Both the position numbers and the translations under genes were made by a program. Shown piece after piece: positions 45,705-54,110 of a stretch of 64,000 bases of DNA. This DNA is from Caldilineaceae bacterium bin34 (GTDB lineage Bacteria > Chloroflexota > Anaerolineae > Caldilineales > Caldilineaceae): positions 1 through 64,000 of the forward strand of contig MPMO01000016.1 of NCBI GenBank assembly GCA_002238555.1, read 5' to 3'. Positions within the stretch are counted from its first letter, which is position 1. Every line of letters begins with the position of its first letter. A model generated the notes under the pieces. That model worked only from the letters and a program-made list of their open reading frames with translations, was not told the DNA's origin and searched no databases.

Positions 45705-46667
45705 CTACCCCTTGATGCCGGTCAGGGCAATGCCCTGCACGAAGATGCGCTGTCCAAAGAAGAAGATGAGAAGCACGGGGATGAGCACGATTAGGGAGAC
45801 CGCCATCATGTAGTGGAAGTCCACATGGCCGAACTGGCCCCGGAACTGGTTGAGGCCTACGGCCAGCACCTGTTCCTTCTGCGCCCGGATGTAGATGAGT
45901 GGCATCAGGAAGTTGTTCCAGTTGCCAATGAAGGCGAAGATCACGACCGTGGCCAGGGCGGGTTTGGTCAGGGGGACCAAAATCTGCATCAGGATGCGCC
46001 AGGAGGAGGCACCGTCCAGCCGGGCGGCCTCGTCCAGGTCCAGCGGGATGGTCAGGAAGAACTGGCGCAGCAGAAAGATGAAGAAGGGGAAGCCGAACCA
46101 GGACGGCACCATCAGGGGCAGCCAGGAGAGGTAGCGCATCCACAGGATGCCGCCCGGCGTGTAGTAGTCCCACCAGGGCTTGAGAAACTGCGTGATCTTG
46201 GTGAAGAGCACGTACTGCGGAATGATCAGCACCTCGTTGGGCAGGAGCATGGTGGCCAGCACCAGCCCGAACAGCACGTTGCGGCCGCGGGCCCGCAGCC
46301 GGGCGAAGCCGAAGGCGGCCAGGCAGCAGGAAAAGAGGTTGCCCACGATGTTGTTCAGCGTGATCAGGGTCGAGTTGACAAAGAGGGTGTTGAACGGCAG
46401 GTAGGCGCTCCAGCCCTCGGAGAAGTTTCGCCAGACGATTGGGTTGGGGATCCAGACGGGCGGATTGACAAAAATCTGCCGCGACTCCTTCAGCGAGGTC
46501 GACAGCATCCACAACAGCGGGATCAGGAACATCACCGCGCCCGGCAGGACCAGCAGATAGATGATGGCCATGCTGAGGATGCGCCGCTTCGAGGCGCGCT
46601 GCCACCAGGGCGTGACCGGACGGACGGGAATGACCCCCGAGTCCACGGTTTCCTGCATCTGGGCCAT
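45705..46667 (-). CDS. Sugar ABC importer permease, MalG type
   Basis: 320 residues, six helices in the CUT1 pattern: 'AIIYLLVLPGAVMFLIPLLW', 'MLSTSLKESRQIFVNPPVW', and the EAA loop 'EAARLDGASSWRILMQILVP'. It ends 'FVQGIALTGIKG', typical of MalG/LacG proteins (VEGLTAGAVKG in E. coli). Starts 3 bp after the stop of the MalF-type gene. No ATPase gene in the cluster; CUT1 systems in Gram-positive and Chloroflexota genomes commonly share an MsmK-type ATPase encoded elsewhere. Confidence 0.92.
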   Translation of the reverse strand: MAQMQETVDSGVIPVRPVTPWWQRASKRRILSMAIIYLLVLPGAVMFLIPLLWMLSTSLKESRQIFVNPPVWIPNPIVWRNFSEGWSAYLPFNTLFVNSTLITLNNIVGNLFSCCLAAFGFARLRARGRNVLFGLVLATMLLPNEVLIIPQYVLFTKITQFLKPWWDYYTPGGILWMRYLSWLPLMVPSWFGFPFFIFLLRQFFLTIPLDLDEAARLDGASSWRILMQILVPLTKPALATVVIFAFIGNWNNFLMPLIYIRAQKEQVLAVGLNQFRGQFGHVDFHYMMAVSLIVLIPVLLIFFFGQRIFVQGIALTGIKG

Positions 46668-46670
46668 GGC

Positions 46671-47600
46671 CTACGTCTCGCCTTCGTAGTAGACCCAGCG
46701 GCGGCTGCCCCACAGTTGCAGCAGCGTCAGCGCCAGGATGATCGTGAACAAAATCCAGGCCAGGGCCGAGGCATAGCCCATCTTCAGGTACTGGAACGCG
46801 TTCTGATAGATGTAGTAGACCAGCATGTAGGTCGACGTCCCCGGTCCACCCTGGGTCATGACGAGGATGTCCGTCAGGATCTGGAAGGCGTTGATCGTGG
46901 AAATCACGATCACAAAGAAGAGAACGGGAGACAGCATCGGGATCGTGACGTGGCGAAACTCGTCGTAGACGTTGGCGCCGTCGATGCGCGCGGCCTCGTA
47001 GAGTGACTGGGGGACGCCCTGCAGCCCCGCCAGGATGATGATCATGTTGGCGCCGATGCCCCAGGTGCTCTTGAGAATCAGGGCCGGCTTGGACCAGGTT
47101 TGGCTGGACAGCCAGGCCGGGCCGGAGTCAATCGGCAGGAACTTGACCAGCAGAAAGTTGATCAGCCCCACGTTGGGGTTGAACAGCCAGATCCAGAGGA
47201 TGGAGATGGCCACGCCGCTGGCAATGGACGGCAGGTAGTAAATCAGCCGCAGGAAGTAGGTGCCCGGCAGGTTCTGGTTCAGAAGCAGGGCCACGAACAA
47301 GGCACCCAGGGTTCCCAGGAGGACTGAGCCAAACGTGTAATAGAAAGTGTTGTAGACGGTTTCCCAGAAGACGAGATCCTCTACCAGGAGAACTCGATAG
47401 TTTTCGAGGCCGATGAAACCCGAAAGGTTGAGTCCGGTCCAGTCCGTAAAGCTGAAAACCAGCGACGCGATGACAGGCCCGCCGGTAAACAGGAGCAAGC
47501 CAATGAACCAAGGCGAGATCGCGATCCAGAAGTCGCGTTCCTCGCGCTTTTGCAGGGTTCGCCCTGGCTTGCGCGGGCGTGCCGCGACGCTGGCGGTCAT
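46671..47600 (-). CDS. Sugar ABC importer permease, MalF type
   Basis: 309 residues from 'MTASVAARPRKPGRTL' (a start at 47663 would run through the intercistronic hairpin and is rejected). Six helices: 'WIAISPWFIGLLLFTGGPVI', 'VLLGTLGALFVALLLNQNLP', and the EAA loop 'YEAARIDGANVYDEFRHVTI'. Forms the channel with the MalG-type protein. The gene is separated from the binding protein by a 34-bp hairpin, as in many CUT1 operons where the binding protein must be made in excess. Confidence 0.9.
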   Translation of the reverse strand: MTASVAARPRKPGRTLQKREERDFWIAISPWFIGLLLFTGGPVIASLVFSFTDWTGLNLSGFIGLENYRVLLVEDLVFWETVYNTFYYTFGSVLLGTLGALFVALLLNQNLPGTYFLRLIYYLPSIASGVAISILWIWLFNPNVGLINFLLVKFLPIDSGPAWLSSQTWSKPALILKSTWGIGANMIIILAGLQGVPQSLYEAARIDGANVYDEFRHVTIPMLSPVLFFVIVISTINAFQILTDILVMTQGGPGTSTYMLVYYIYQNAFQYLKMGYASALAWILFTIILALTLLQLWGSRRWVYYEGET

Positions 47601-47627
47601 GTCTGTCGCAGGGAAACCAAACGCAAG

Positions 47628-47661
47628 GGACACTGCGGCGGATCGCGCCGCCGCAGTGTCC
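47628..47661 (-). promoter_or_regulatory. Intercistronic hairpin between binding-protein and permease genes
   Basis: Perfect 14-bp GC-rich stem (47628-47641 with 47648-47661) and a 6-nt loop, in the 74-bp gap after the binding-protein stop. No U-run follows, so it is more likely an mRNA 3'-end stabiliser or partial attenuator than a full terminator, giving more binding protein than permease. Confidence 0.75.
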
Positions 47662-47674
47662 ACGCAACAACGAA

Positions 47675-49012
47675 CTAGGCCATGCGCTCCGCTGCTTCCG
47701 CGAAGACCACGTTGGCTTCCTCAACGATGCTGGTGATGGCAGTATCCACGTCGATTTCACCACTCCGCAACAGTGTCTGGTAGCGTCCCGTGATGTCCAG
47801 CAGCTGCGGTGCCGCCAGAGTCTGGTAGGGTCGTCCTGTCACCGCGTAGTTCTCAAGCGCGTGCAGGAAGTAGTGGGCGCTATCGGAGGCAGGCTCAGAA
47901 TCCAGCCAGGACTGGTAGGCCTCGGCCCGGGCTGGGCTGCCGCGTCCGGAACTGCCCCACATGAACTCCATGCCTTCCGTGCTTAGGTAGGAACCCAGGA
48001 AGCGCCAGGATGCAGATGGGTTGCCGCTGTTCTTGGTAATGCTGAAGCCGGAACCGAAGGAGCCGCAGCTCTGTCCGGCGGGACCAGCCGGCCATGGAGC
48101 AACGTCCCAGGCGTAGTTCGCAAACGAGTACTGGGTCGGGGTGCTCCAGGAGGCAAAGAGCGACATGCCGCACTGGCCCGCGATCCAGGCATTCTGTTCG
48201 AAAGCTTCCGACTCGGCCGGGGTCGGGGCGGCACCGTGCTTGTGAATCAAATCAACCCAGATCTGAACCGCCACACGGGCTTCCTCTGTGTCCAGCTCGA
48301 TGGCTGTCTCTTCATCGTTGTACAGGTTGGCCCCGTATGTGTTGAGCATGTTGCGATTGGTGCCGTTTCCGAAGTTCGGCATGTCTCCGCGCCATCCCCA
48401 GATCGGGACGTCACCCTCGGTGTTGGTCAGGGCAATTGAGGTCTCGACCAAGTCTTCAATGGTCCAGTCCTCGGCGGGATAGTCCATCCCCGCCGCATCA
48501 AAGATGTCCTTGTTGTAGCCAAGGATGATGGGGCCATGGTCGTAGGGAATGCCGTGTTGTTCCCCTTCGAATCGATACAGGCGCAGGGCTTCCTCCCAGA
48601 CGCCTGCAATGTTGAAATCGGGATCGGCATCAATGTGAGACTGCATCGAAACCGTGATGCCCTCGAAAGCCCAGGGGAAGGCGCGGCTGCCGTGGACATA
48701 AATGATGTCCGGCAGCGTATTCGCTGCGGCCCACGTTGGTACGACCTGATTGTGGTCGGACCAGGTGTTGTAGACCGGTTCGAGGACGATGTCGGGATTC
48801 TCTTCCATGAAGTTGGCGTCGAATTCCTGCTGCGTGGTCTGGAAGGCGGCCTCCCAGGTCAGGGCCGTGGAAACGGTAACCGACTCGGCGGCCATGCCGC
48901 CCGCATCGGCCCCGGGGGCCGTCGGGGGGGCGCAGGCTGCCAGGGCAACCGCTCCCGCGGCCACGCCGCTGAAGGCCAGGAATCGCCGTCGGCTCAGAGT
49001 CGTGGAAGCCAC
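47675..49012 (-). CDS. Sugar ABC importer solute-binding lipoprotein (family 1)
   Basis: 445 residues. N-terminus 'TTLSRRRFLAFSGVAAGAVA' followed by 'LAACAPP' combines a twin-arginine signal with a lipobox, so it is a Tat-exported lipoprotein. SBP_bac_1 fold: 'EPVYNTWSDHNQVVPTWAAA', 'YDHGPIILGYNKDIFDAAGM' and 'GYNKD.FD.AG' as in MalE/UgpB relatives, 'GSGFSITKNSGNPSASWRFL'. First gene of the operon binding protein - MalF - MalG - FG-GAP/UnbV. The sugar is not identifiable from sequence. Confidence 0.92.
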   Translation of the reverse strand: MASTTLSRRRFLAFSGVAAGAVALAACAPPTAPGADAGGMAAESVTVSTALTWEAAFQTTQQEFDANFMEENPDIVLEPVYNTWSDHNQVVPTWAAANTLPDIIYVHGSRAFPWAFEGITVSMQSHIDADPDFNIAGVWEEALRLYRFEGEQHGIPYDHGPIILGYNKDIFDAAGMDYPAEDWTIEDLVETSIALTNTEGDVPIWGWRGDMPNFGNGTNRNMLNTYGANLYNDEETAIELDTEEARVAVQIWVDLIHKHGAAPTPAESEAFEQNAWIAGQCGMSLFASWSTPTQYSFANYAWDVAPWPAGPAGQSCGSFGSGFSITKNSGNPSASWRFLGSYLSTEGMEFMWGSSGRGSPARAEAYQSWLDSEPASDSAHYFLHALENYAVTGRPYQTLAAPQLLDITGRYQTLLRSGEIDVDTAITSIVEEANVVFAEAAERMA

Positions 49013-49906
49013 AATGTCTCCTCCTATTCAATTGGCATTGGTTTGCGTGGACATGATAGCCCGGCCGTTCAGCAGGACCAAGAATCCGCGCTGCCGGGTA
49101 CCGTCTCGGTTCCGTCGATGTGTGTGTATGGAAACTGCCGCAGGCCAAAGGGCCTGTCGTCCCATCGCCACTTGCCAGCGTGGTCAATGTGGCCGGACTT
49201 GACAACGACCGGTGATGGCTCCATCCCAGGCGGATGGTTCCCCGTGGTCATGGCGGGAGCGTGCGTCCCCGATCGGGTGCCGCGGCTTACGGTTCGGCAT
49301 GACTCGGTGCGAAAGTGGATGCAGGGACGCGCAAGAGGGTGGCCAACCGGCTGTTGGTCCCGCCACAGGGCGTTTCGGCCACCCGGATTCGGTGAGGATG
49401 GAGATGTAGAATGGGGTCTCGGCAAGCGGGGAGACGGACCATGAAGACGGCCATTCGGGAAGACATGCATCCGGCGTCCAACGGGCGCGTGGGGGGCTGC
49501 ATCCCGATGCCGATCCGACCATGACGCGCGCGGCACGGGAGGAACGGGCCGCCGATGGATGCCTTCCGGCGCATCCGGGTCGTGCAGCGGACACCCCGCG
49601 AGTGGCGCTCCTTGCTGCAGATCCCGGATAACGGCTTCGGGTCCGAGCAGGTGCAATAGCCTGGGACTTCCGTGACACCCGTGGATGCGGCTGTCATGCG
49701 TCGAAGACGCCCTGGATTCCGGTATCCCGGCAACCCATACCGGATGATCTGCCGTTTGACCGCGTAGAGGCTCGTCGTCGATTGCGGCCGACAGCCCAAA
49801 TCCACGATCCTGAGACTGCGATGAACCTTCCGAATGCCTGCGGCCTGGTCACCGGGCCGATTGGTTGGACAGTTGAGGGGCATCCCGCACGGAGACCAAT
49901 TGATTT
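49013..49906. other. Intergenic region, no gene recognised
   Basis: About 890 bp between divergent genes. Overlapping Arg/Pro/His-rich frames on the minus strand (49.1-49.9 kb) look like shadow frames or a strongly decayed gene; none carries a motif I can name. The promoters of the sugar operon (minus) and of the isomerase gene (plus) must lie here. Confidence 0.45.
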
Positions 49907-51625
49907 ATGAACTTCAGACTCGGAGCCCTGGAACCGGCGTTGGCGGGGGCGGAGGCCCATCTCGAAAGGGAGCGGATCGTGCCCCGTATCTGGGCGCGGG
50001 ATCACACCGTCTGGGCCCACTCCGATGTTGAGATTGCGGATCGGCTGGGCTGGCTGGATGTCCATCGCCGCATGGCCACCCGGGCCGCGGAACTGACGGA
50101 GTGGGCTCAATCCCTGGTGGACGAGGGCTTCCGTCAGGCCGTCCTGATTGGAATGGGCGGCTCCAGTCTGGCTCCGGAGATGTTCGGCGAACTGTGCGGC
50201 TGTTCGGATCGGGGACTCAAGCTGCTCATCCTGGATACCACCGACCCCGAGCAGATTGCCGCGCTGGAGAAACAGCTGGACCTGGCCGCGACCCTGTTCG
50301 TGGTGGCCACCAAGTCGGGTGGCACGGTTGAAACCCTCTCCGGCTACCGGTACTTCCGGGCCAAGCTGGCGGAACAGGAGGGTAGCCGGTCCCCGGGCAA
50401 ACACTTCGTTGCAATCACCGATCCCGGCAGCAGTCTGGTTGGCTTGGCTGCGGAGGAGGGATTCCGGCGAATCTTCGAGAACGATCCGAACATCGGTGGC
50501 CGGTACTCCGCGCTCTCCCTTTTCGGACTGGTGCCGCTGGCCCTGGTGGGCGGCGATGTCGACCGCCTGCTGGCCGGGGTTTCACCGTTTGCCCAAGCGG
50601 CCGAGCGGCCGGCCGCCGACAACGACGCGGCCCGGTTCGGCATGTTGATGGGCCGTCTGGCCCTGGCGGGCAGGGACAAGCTGACCATCCTGCGCCCTCC
50701 CTCCCTGACCCCCTTGGGGGACTGGATTGAGCAGTTGATTGCCGAAAGTCTGGGCAAGTCCGGCCGGAGCGTCGTACCCGTGTTGAGCCGGGGCGACGAC
50801 GTGGACCATTTCCGCGACGATCGCTTCTGCGTGGTGGTGACGCCGGTTGCACCGGACGAGGGCCTGGATCCGGCCATGGCCTCCTTGGCGGACCGCTGCG
50901 TAGAGGCCGGGCATCCGGTCGTCGTGATTCCCTTCGCCGGTCCCGAGGCCCTCGGCGGCCATCTGTTTCTCTGGGAGTTCGCGACCGCCGTGGCCGGTCA
51001 TGCCCTGGGAGTTCATCCGTTCGATCAGCCGGATGTCGAAGCCGCCAAGGTCGCGGCTCGGGCCTTCGCCGCCACCTACGAACAAACCGGAACGCTGCCG
51101 GAGGGACCGGCGGTGGCGGCTTCCCCTCAGGCCCTGGACGACTTCCTTGTGTCGGCGTCGCACGGGGACTATCTGACGATCCAGGCCTATCTGCCATTCA
51201 ATCTGGGCAACTGGATGGTTTTGGAGGATTTACGGCGCGAGATCGGGCATCGTTTCCACATTCCGGTCACCGTTGGGTTCGGCCCGCGCTTTCTCCATTC
51301 CACGGGGCAGTTGCACAAGGGGGGGAGCGCCAATGGCCTGAACCTCCAGTTGGTGCGCCGGGTGGATCCGGCTGTGGACGTTCCCATCCCGGGAACTGAC
51401 GGCATGACCTTCGGTACACTGCAGCGCGCCCAGGCCCTGGGCGATGCGGAGGCCCTGCGCAATGGGGATCGCAGGCTGTTGACCCTCGAACTGGGAGAAA
51501 ATCCGGTCGCGGCCCTGGCAAGTCTTCTGTCCTGGAGTGGGGAATACGGAAACAGGCTGGCGGGGATTGTGCACCTGCCGACAGGGCGCGATGGAGAAGC
51601 ATCAGAACAAGCTCGTCTAGAGTGA
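49907..51625 (+). CDS. Phosphoglucose isomerase-like protein (SIS domains)
   Basis: 572 residues with two SIS sugar-isomerase domains of the PGI type: 'AVLIGMGGSSLAPEMFGELC' (GGSSL phosphate loop), 'LFVVATKSGGTVETLSGYRY' (the SKSG.T.ET motif), and 'FGPRFLHSTGQLHKGGSANG' near the end. This is the form found fused to transaldolase in several Chloroflexota and Cyanobacteria; here the transaldolase part is absent. Expected reaction is glucose-6-phosphate to fructose-6-phosphate. The following membrane-protein gene starts 10 bp after the stop. Confidence 0.88.
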   Translation: MNFRLGALEPALAGAEAHLERERIVPRIWARDHTVWAHSDVEIADRLGWLDVHRRMATRAAELTEWAQSLVDEGFRQAVLIGMGGSSLAPEMFGELCGCSDRGLKLLILDTTDPEQIAALEKQLDLAATLFVVATKSGGTVETLSGYRYFRAKLAEQEGSRSPGKHFVAITDPGSSLVGLAAEEGFRRIFENDPNIGGRYSALSLFGLVPLALVGGDVDRLLAGVSPFAQAAERPAADNDAARFGMLMGRLALAGRDKLTILRPPSLTPLGDWIEQLIAESLGKSGRSVVPVLSRGDDVDHFRDDRFCVVVTPVAPDEGLDPAMASLADRCVEAGHPVVVIPFAGPEALGGHLFLWEFATAVAGHALGVHPFDQPDVEAAKVAARAFAATYEQTGTLPEGPAVAASPQALDDFLVSASHGDYLTIQAYLPFNLGNWMVLEDLRREIGHRFHIPVTVGFGPRFLHSTGQLHKGGSANGLNLQLVRRVDPAVDVPIPGTDGMTFGTLQRAQALGDAEALRNGDRRLLTLELGENPVAALASLLSWSGEYGNRLAGIVHLPTGRDGEASEQARLE

Positions 51626-51634
51626 ATTCCACGC

Positions 51635-52252
51635 ATGACCGATACAGAATCCCGGCTTGATCCGGGTGGCAGTCAGGAAACCGAGCCGGCCGGCAGTTGG
51701 ATCGAATACGGCTTGGCCCTGTTCGATCGCTATCTGGCGCGGTTCATTGCCGGCACCCTTCTGACCGCGGTTGCGATCCTCGCCGGCACGCAACTGGCGG
51801 CTGCCGAAAGCTGGGTGCTGTTCGGTGGTGTGATGGCTGCGGTAACGGTCTGGTTGGCGGCGTTGCAGCAGCGAAGGGACGGCTTTGGTTCCCCGATGTT
51901 CATCCTGGTCAGCCTGTGCTGCCTGGCCGGTGCCACGCTGGGCCACCTGACTCCGCTTACCGGCTTGGTGTGCATCGTGCTGCTGCTGGCCGTCTGGGAC
52001 CTGCACCACCTGGCCTGGCGGATGCTCAGCCTGACCGAATCCATCGACCCGGATGCCTACCTGTTCCGGCACCTTGTCCGTCTGGGTGCCGTGCTGGCGG
52101 CCGGTCTGATCCTGGCCCTTATTCCGCTGCAGACCACCTTCAGCCTGCCGTTTGTGCCGACCCTGGCCCTGGCCATTGCCTGCTGTGCCCTGCTGTTCTG
52201 GGCGATCAGCGGTGCCCGGAAACTGAGCGGCGGCTCGCCCAAGGGCGACTGA
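51635..52252 (+). CDS. Membrane protein of unknown function
   Basis: 205 residues with about five to six predicted helices: 'FIAGTLLTAVAILAGTQLAA', 'WVLFGGVMAAVTVWLAALQ', 'MFILVSLCCLAGATLGHLTP', 'LVCIVLLLAVWDLHHLAWRM', 'GAVLAAGLILALIPL', and 'TLALAIACCALLFWAISGA'. No catalytic motif and no family recognised. Start at 51635 puts a 30-residue hydrophilic N-terminus in the cytoplasm. Probably co-transcribed with the isomerase gene, 10 bp upstream. It ends 14 bp from the convergent epimerase gene. Confidence 0.7.
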   Translation: MTDTESRLDPGGSQETEPAGSWIEYGLALFDRYLARFIAGTLLTAVAILAGTQLAAAESWVLFGGVMAAVTVWLAALQQRRDGFGSPMFILVSLCCLAGATLGHLTPLTGLVCIVLLLAVWDLHHLAWRMLSLTESIDPDAYLFRHLVRLGAVLAAGLILALIPLQTTFSLPFVPTLALAIACCALLFWAISGARKLSGGSPKGD

Positions 52253-52265
52253 CCACCGCTCCGCC

Positions 52266-53357
52266 CTATGCCTCCGATCTGGCCTGCCAGCGCACGCCGG
52301 TCGGAATCACATCGGTTTGCTCCCCGCGGGCCATGGCTTCGGCCGTGGCCAGGATGCTGTGGAAGTCGTGCTGCGGCTCGTAGCCCAGGATGGAACGGGT
52401 TTTGCCCAGGTCCAGCTCGAAGTAGTTGGGCGACGGGATTTCGGCGGTTACGTACTCCATGCCATGCCGTTCCGCCAGCCACGGGACAAGGTCCGCCCAG
52501 TCCAGGATGGCGGCCCCGCCCAAGTTCATTTCCTGCCCCACGGCCGCCTCCGCGTCCAGCGCCAGCGCCAGGCCCAGGGCGATGTCGCGCACGTCGGCGT
52601 AGTGCTGCCGGAAAGGCACGCCGTTGGGGTTGAGGGAGAGCAGAAGCTTCTCCTCCCCTGTCCACAGGCTGCGGATGTGGTCCAGCATGGCCTGCTCGGC
52701 CGGGTCCGGGCTGTGCTGGCCGCTCCAGGCCTGATGGGCCGTGCTGAGCAGGAACAGGGGCGGCAGGCCGTCCGCGTTCAGGAACTCCGAGGGTTCGATG
52801 ATGGTGGTGAAGCGGAAGGAGACCGACGGTACGCCGTACTGGTGGTGGTAGGACATCGCCAACTGCTCGCCGATGCGCTTGGTGAGGAAGTAGGGCATCT
52901 GCAGGTACGGTGAGACGTCGGTTTCGCGGATGGCGTTGGCAAAGTAGCGGCTCTCGCGCCCCTCAAGGTGGGGGCTGCGGTCCGTCAGCTGCCAGTAGAT
53001 GGCCTCGGTGCAGGCGTAGACAAAGCGGTGCAGGTTGGGACACTGGTCGCGCACCGCCTCCAGGAGGTTCAGGGTCCCACCACCGTTGATGGCCAGATAG
53101 TCGCGGTTGTCGAACGGACCGCCGAAGGCCGCAGCCAAGTGGTAGACGGCATCCATGCCGTCCACGGCCTGTTGGCAGTCGGCGAAGCTGCGCAGATCCC
53201 CCTCGATCGTTTCCACCCGCTCGAATCCCGCCAGCTTGCCGGCGCGGCCGGCGTCGCCCGGATACACAAAGGCGCGCACGTCGTGTCCGGCCGCCAGCAG
53301 GCGACGAGCCAGGTTCGCTCCAACGCGGCCCGTGCCGCCCGTTATCAATATCTTCAT
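52266..53357 (-). CDS. NAD(P)-dependent epimerase/dehydratase (extended SDR)
   Basis: 363 residues. Rossmann start 'MKILITGGTGRVGANLARRL' (TGGTGxxG), 'DAVYHLAAAFGG' (HLAA), then 'FVYACTEAIYW' (active-site Ser replaced by Thr/Cys context) and the catalytic Tyr-x-x-x-Lys in 'MPYFLTKRIGEQL'. The C-terminal part ('GVPFRQHYADVRDIALGLAL') is the usual substrate-binding region of UDP-sugar epimerase-like SDRs. The substrate is probably a nucleotide sugar but is not assignable. Single gene on minus, tail to tail with the membrane-protein gene. Confidence 0.85.
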   Translation of the reverse strand: MKILITGGTGRVGANLARRLLAAGHDVRAFVYPGDAGRAGKLAGFERVETIEGDLRSFADCQQAVDGMDAVYHLAAAFGGPFDNRDYLAINGGGTLNLLEAVRDQCPNLHRFVYACTEAIYWQLTDRSPHLEGRESRYFANAIRETDVSPYLQMPYFLTKRIGEQLAMSYHHQYGVPSVSFRFTTIIEPSEFLNADGLPPLFLLSTAHQAWSGQHSPDPAEQAMLDHIRSLWTGEEKLLLSLNPNGVPFRQHYADVRDIALGLALALDAEAAVGQEMNLGGAAILDWADLVPWLAERHGMEYVTAEIPSPNYFELDLGKTRSILGYEPQHDFHSILATAEAMARGEQTDVIPTGVRWQARSEA

Positions 53358-53801
53358 GGCAGGGCCTCCAAAAAAAGCTGAAGGGACAAACGCTGTCCCG
53401 GCCGGCGCTGGAAAGGATTGTAGCCAGCGCCTAATAGACTACCGCACGCCTATCCGGCTGAACTCCATACTTGGGCGCCTCCCAGTGACCGTTGCTGGAT
53501 GCCTTCGCTCATTTCTTCGCTCTCCGTCCCTGGCGCAAGTCACAGATCCTCCTGACGGGGGCATTGCCAACACCTGGCGGCCGCTGAGGACTGCTGCCGT
53601 TGCCGATCATACTTGGCGGGACTTGTTACAACTTGATGTCGGGATTGGCCTGCTGACGGTCTGACGCGCGCCGGGGCGGCGTGTGTTACAACACGGGTGT
53701 CCCTGATTTGTCAACCGCCATGTCCACCCTGTCCCTGGCCGACCGCATTGCCCCTCCGACCGCGGCGGTCGGAGGGAACGGCGATCCGGAGGGTGGCAGT
53801 C

Positions 53802-54110
53802 GTGACCGAACTGGCCTCCCTGTGGGAGGAGAACGCCGATCGGCGGCGACAACTCCACCGGCACAGCGGCAACTGCGGACAGCCCTCCCCGCAGGACGGG
53901 CCGTCGGCCACGGGATTACCGGGCGGGAGGTCAGCCGGGCCGTGCCGGCATCGAGAACCGACTGCCGCAGGAAACTGTGCACGTCTTCTGCAACGCCCAC
54001 TTGCAGCTGATTCTGGACCGCTACGCGGGCCTGCCCCTGCTTGCGGGCATTTCAGCGTGGGTAACTGGATGCCGGTTGTTTCGTTCGGTTCTTCTCCGAC
54101 GAGATCAAGG
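53802..54110 (+). pseudogene. IS66-type transposase remnant
   Basis: One frame from 53802 reads 'LASLWEENADRRRQLHRHSG' and 'NCGQPSPQDG', matching the IS66 TnpC N-terminus (helical leader then 'NSS.PPS.DG'). Another frame near 53977 reads 'HVFCNAHLQLILDRY', matching the 'HV.C.AH..REL' block from the middle of the same family. Large internal deletion and frameshifts; not functional. Confidence 0.65.

Noticed and set aside
45813..47006. 397-residue plus-strand frame across the sugar permease genes
   Set aside because: Extreme Gln/Gly/His/Arg/Asp composition, antisense to two clear permeases.
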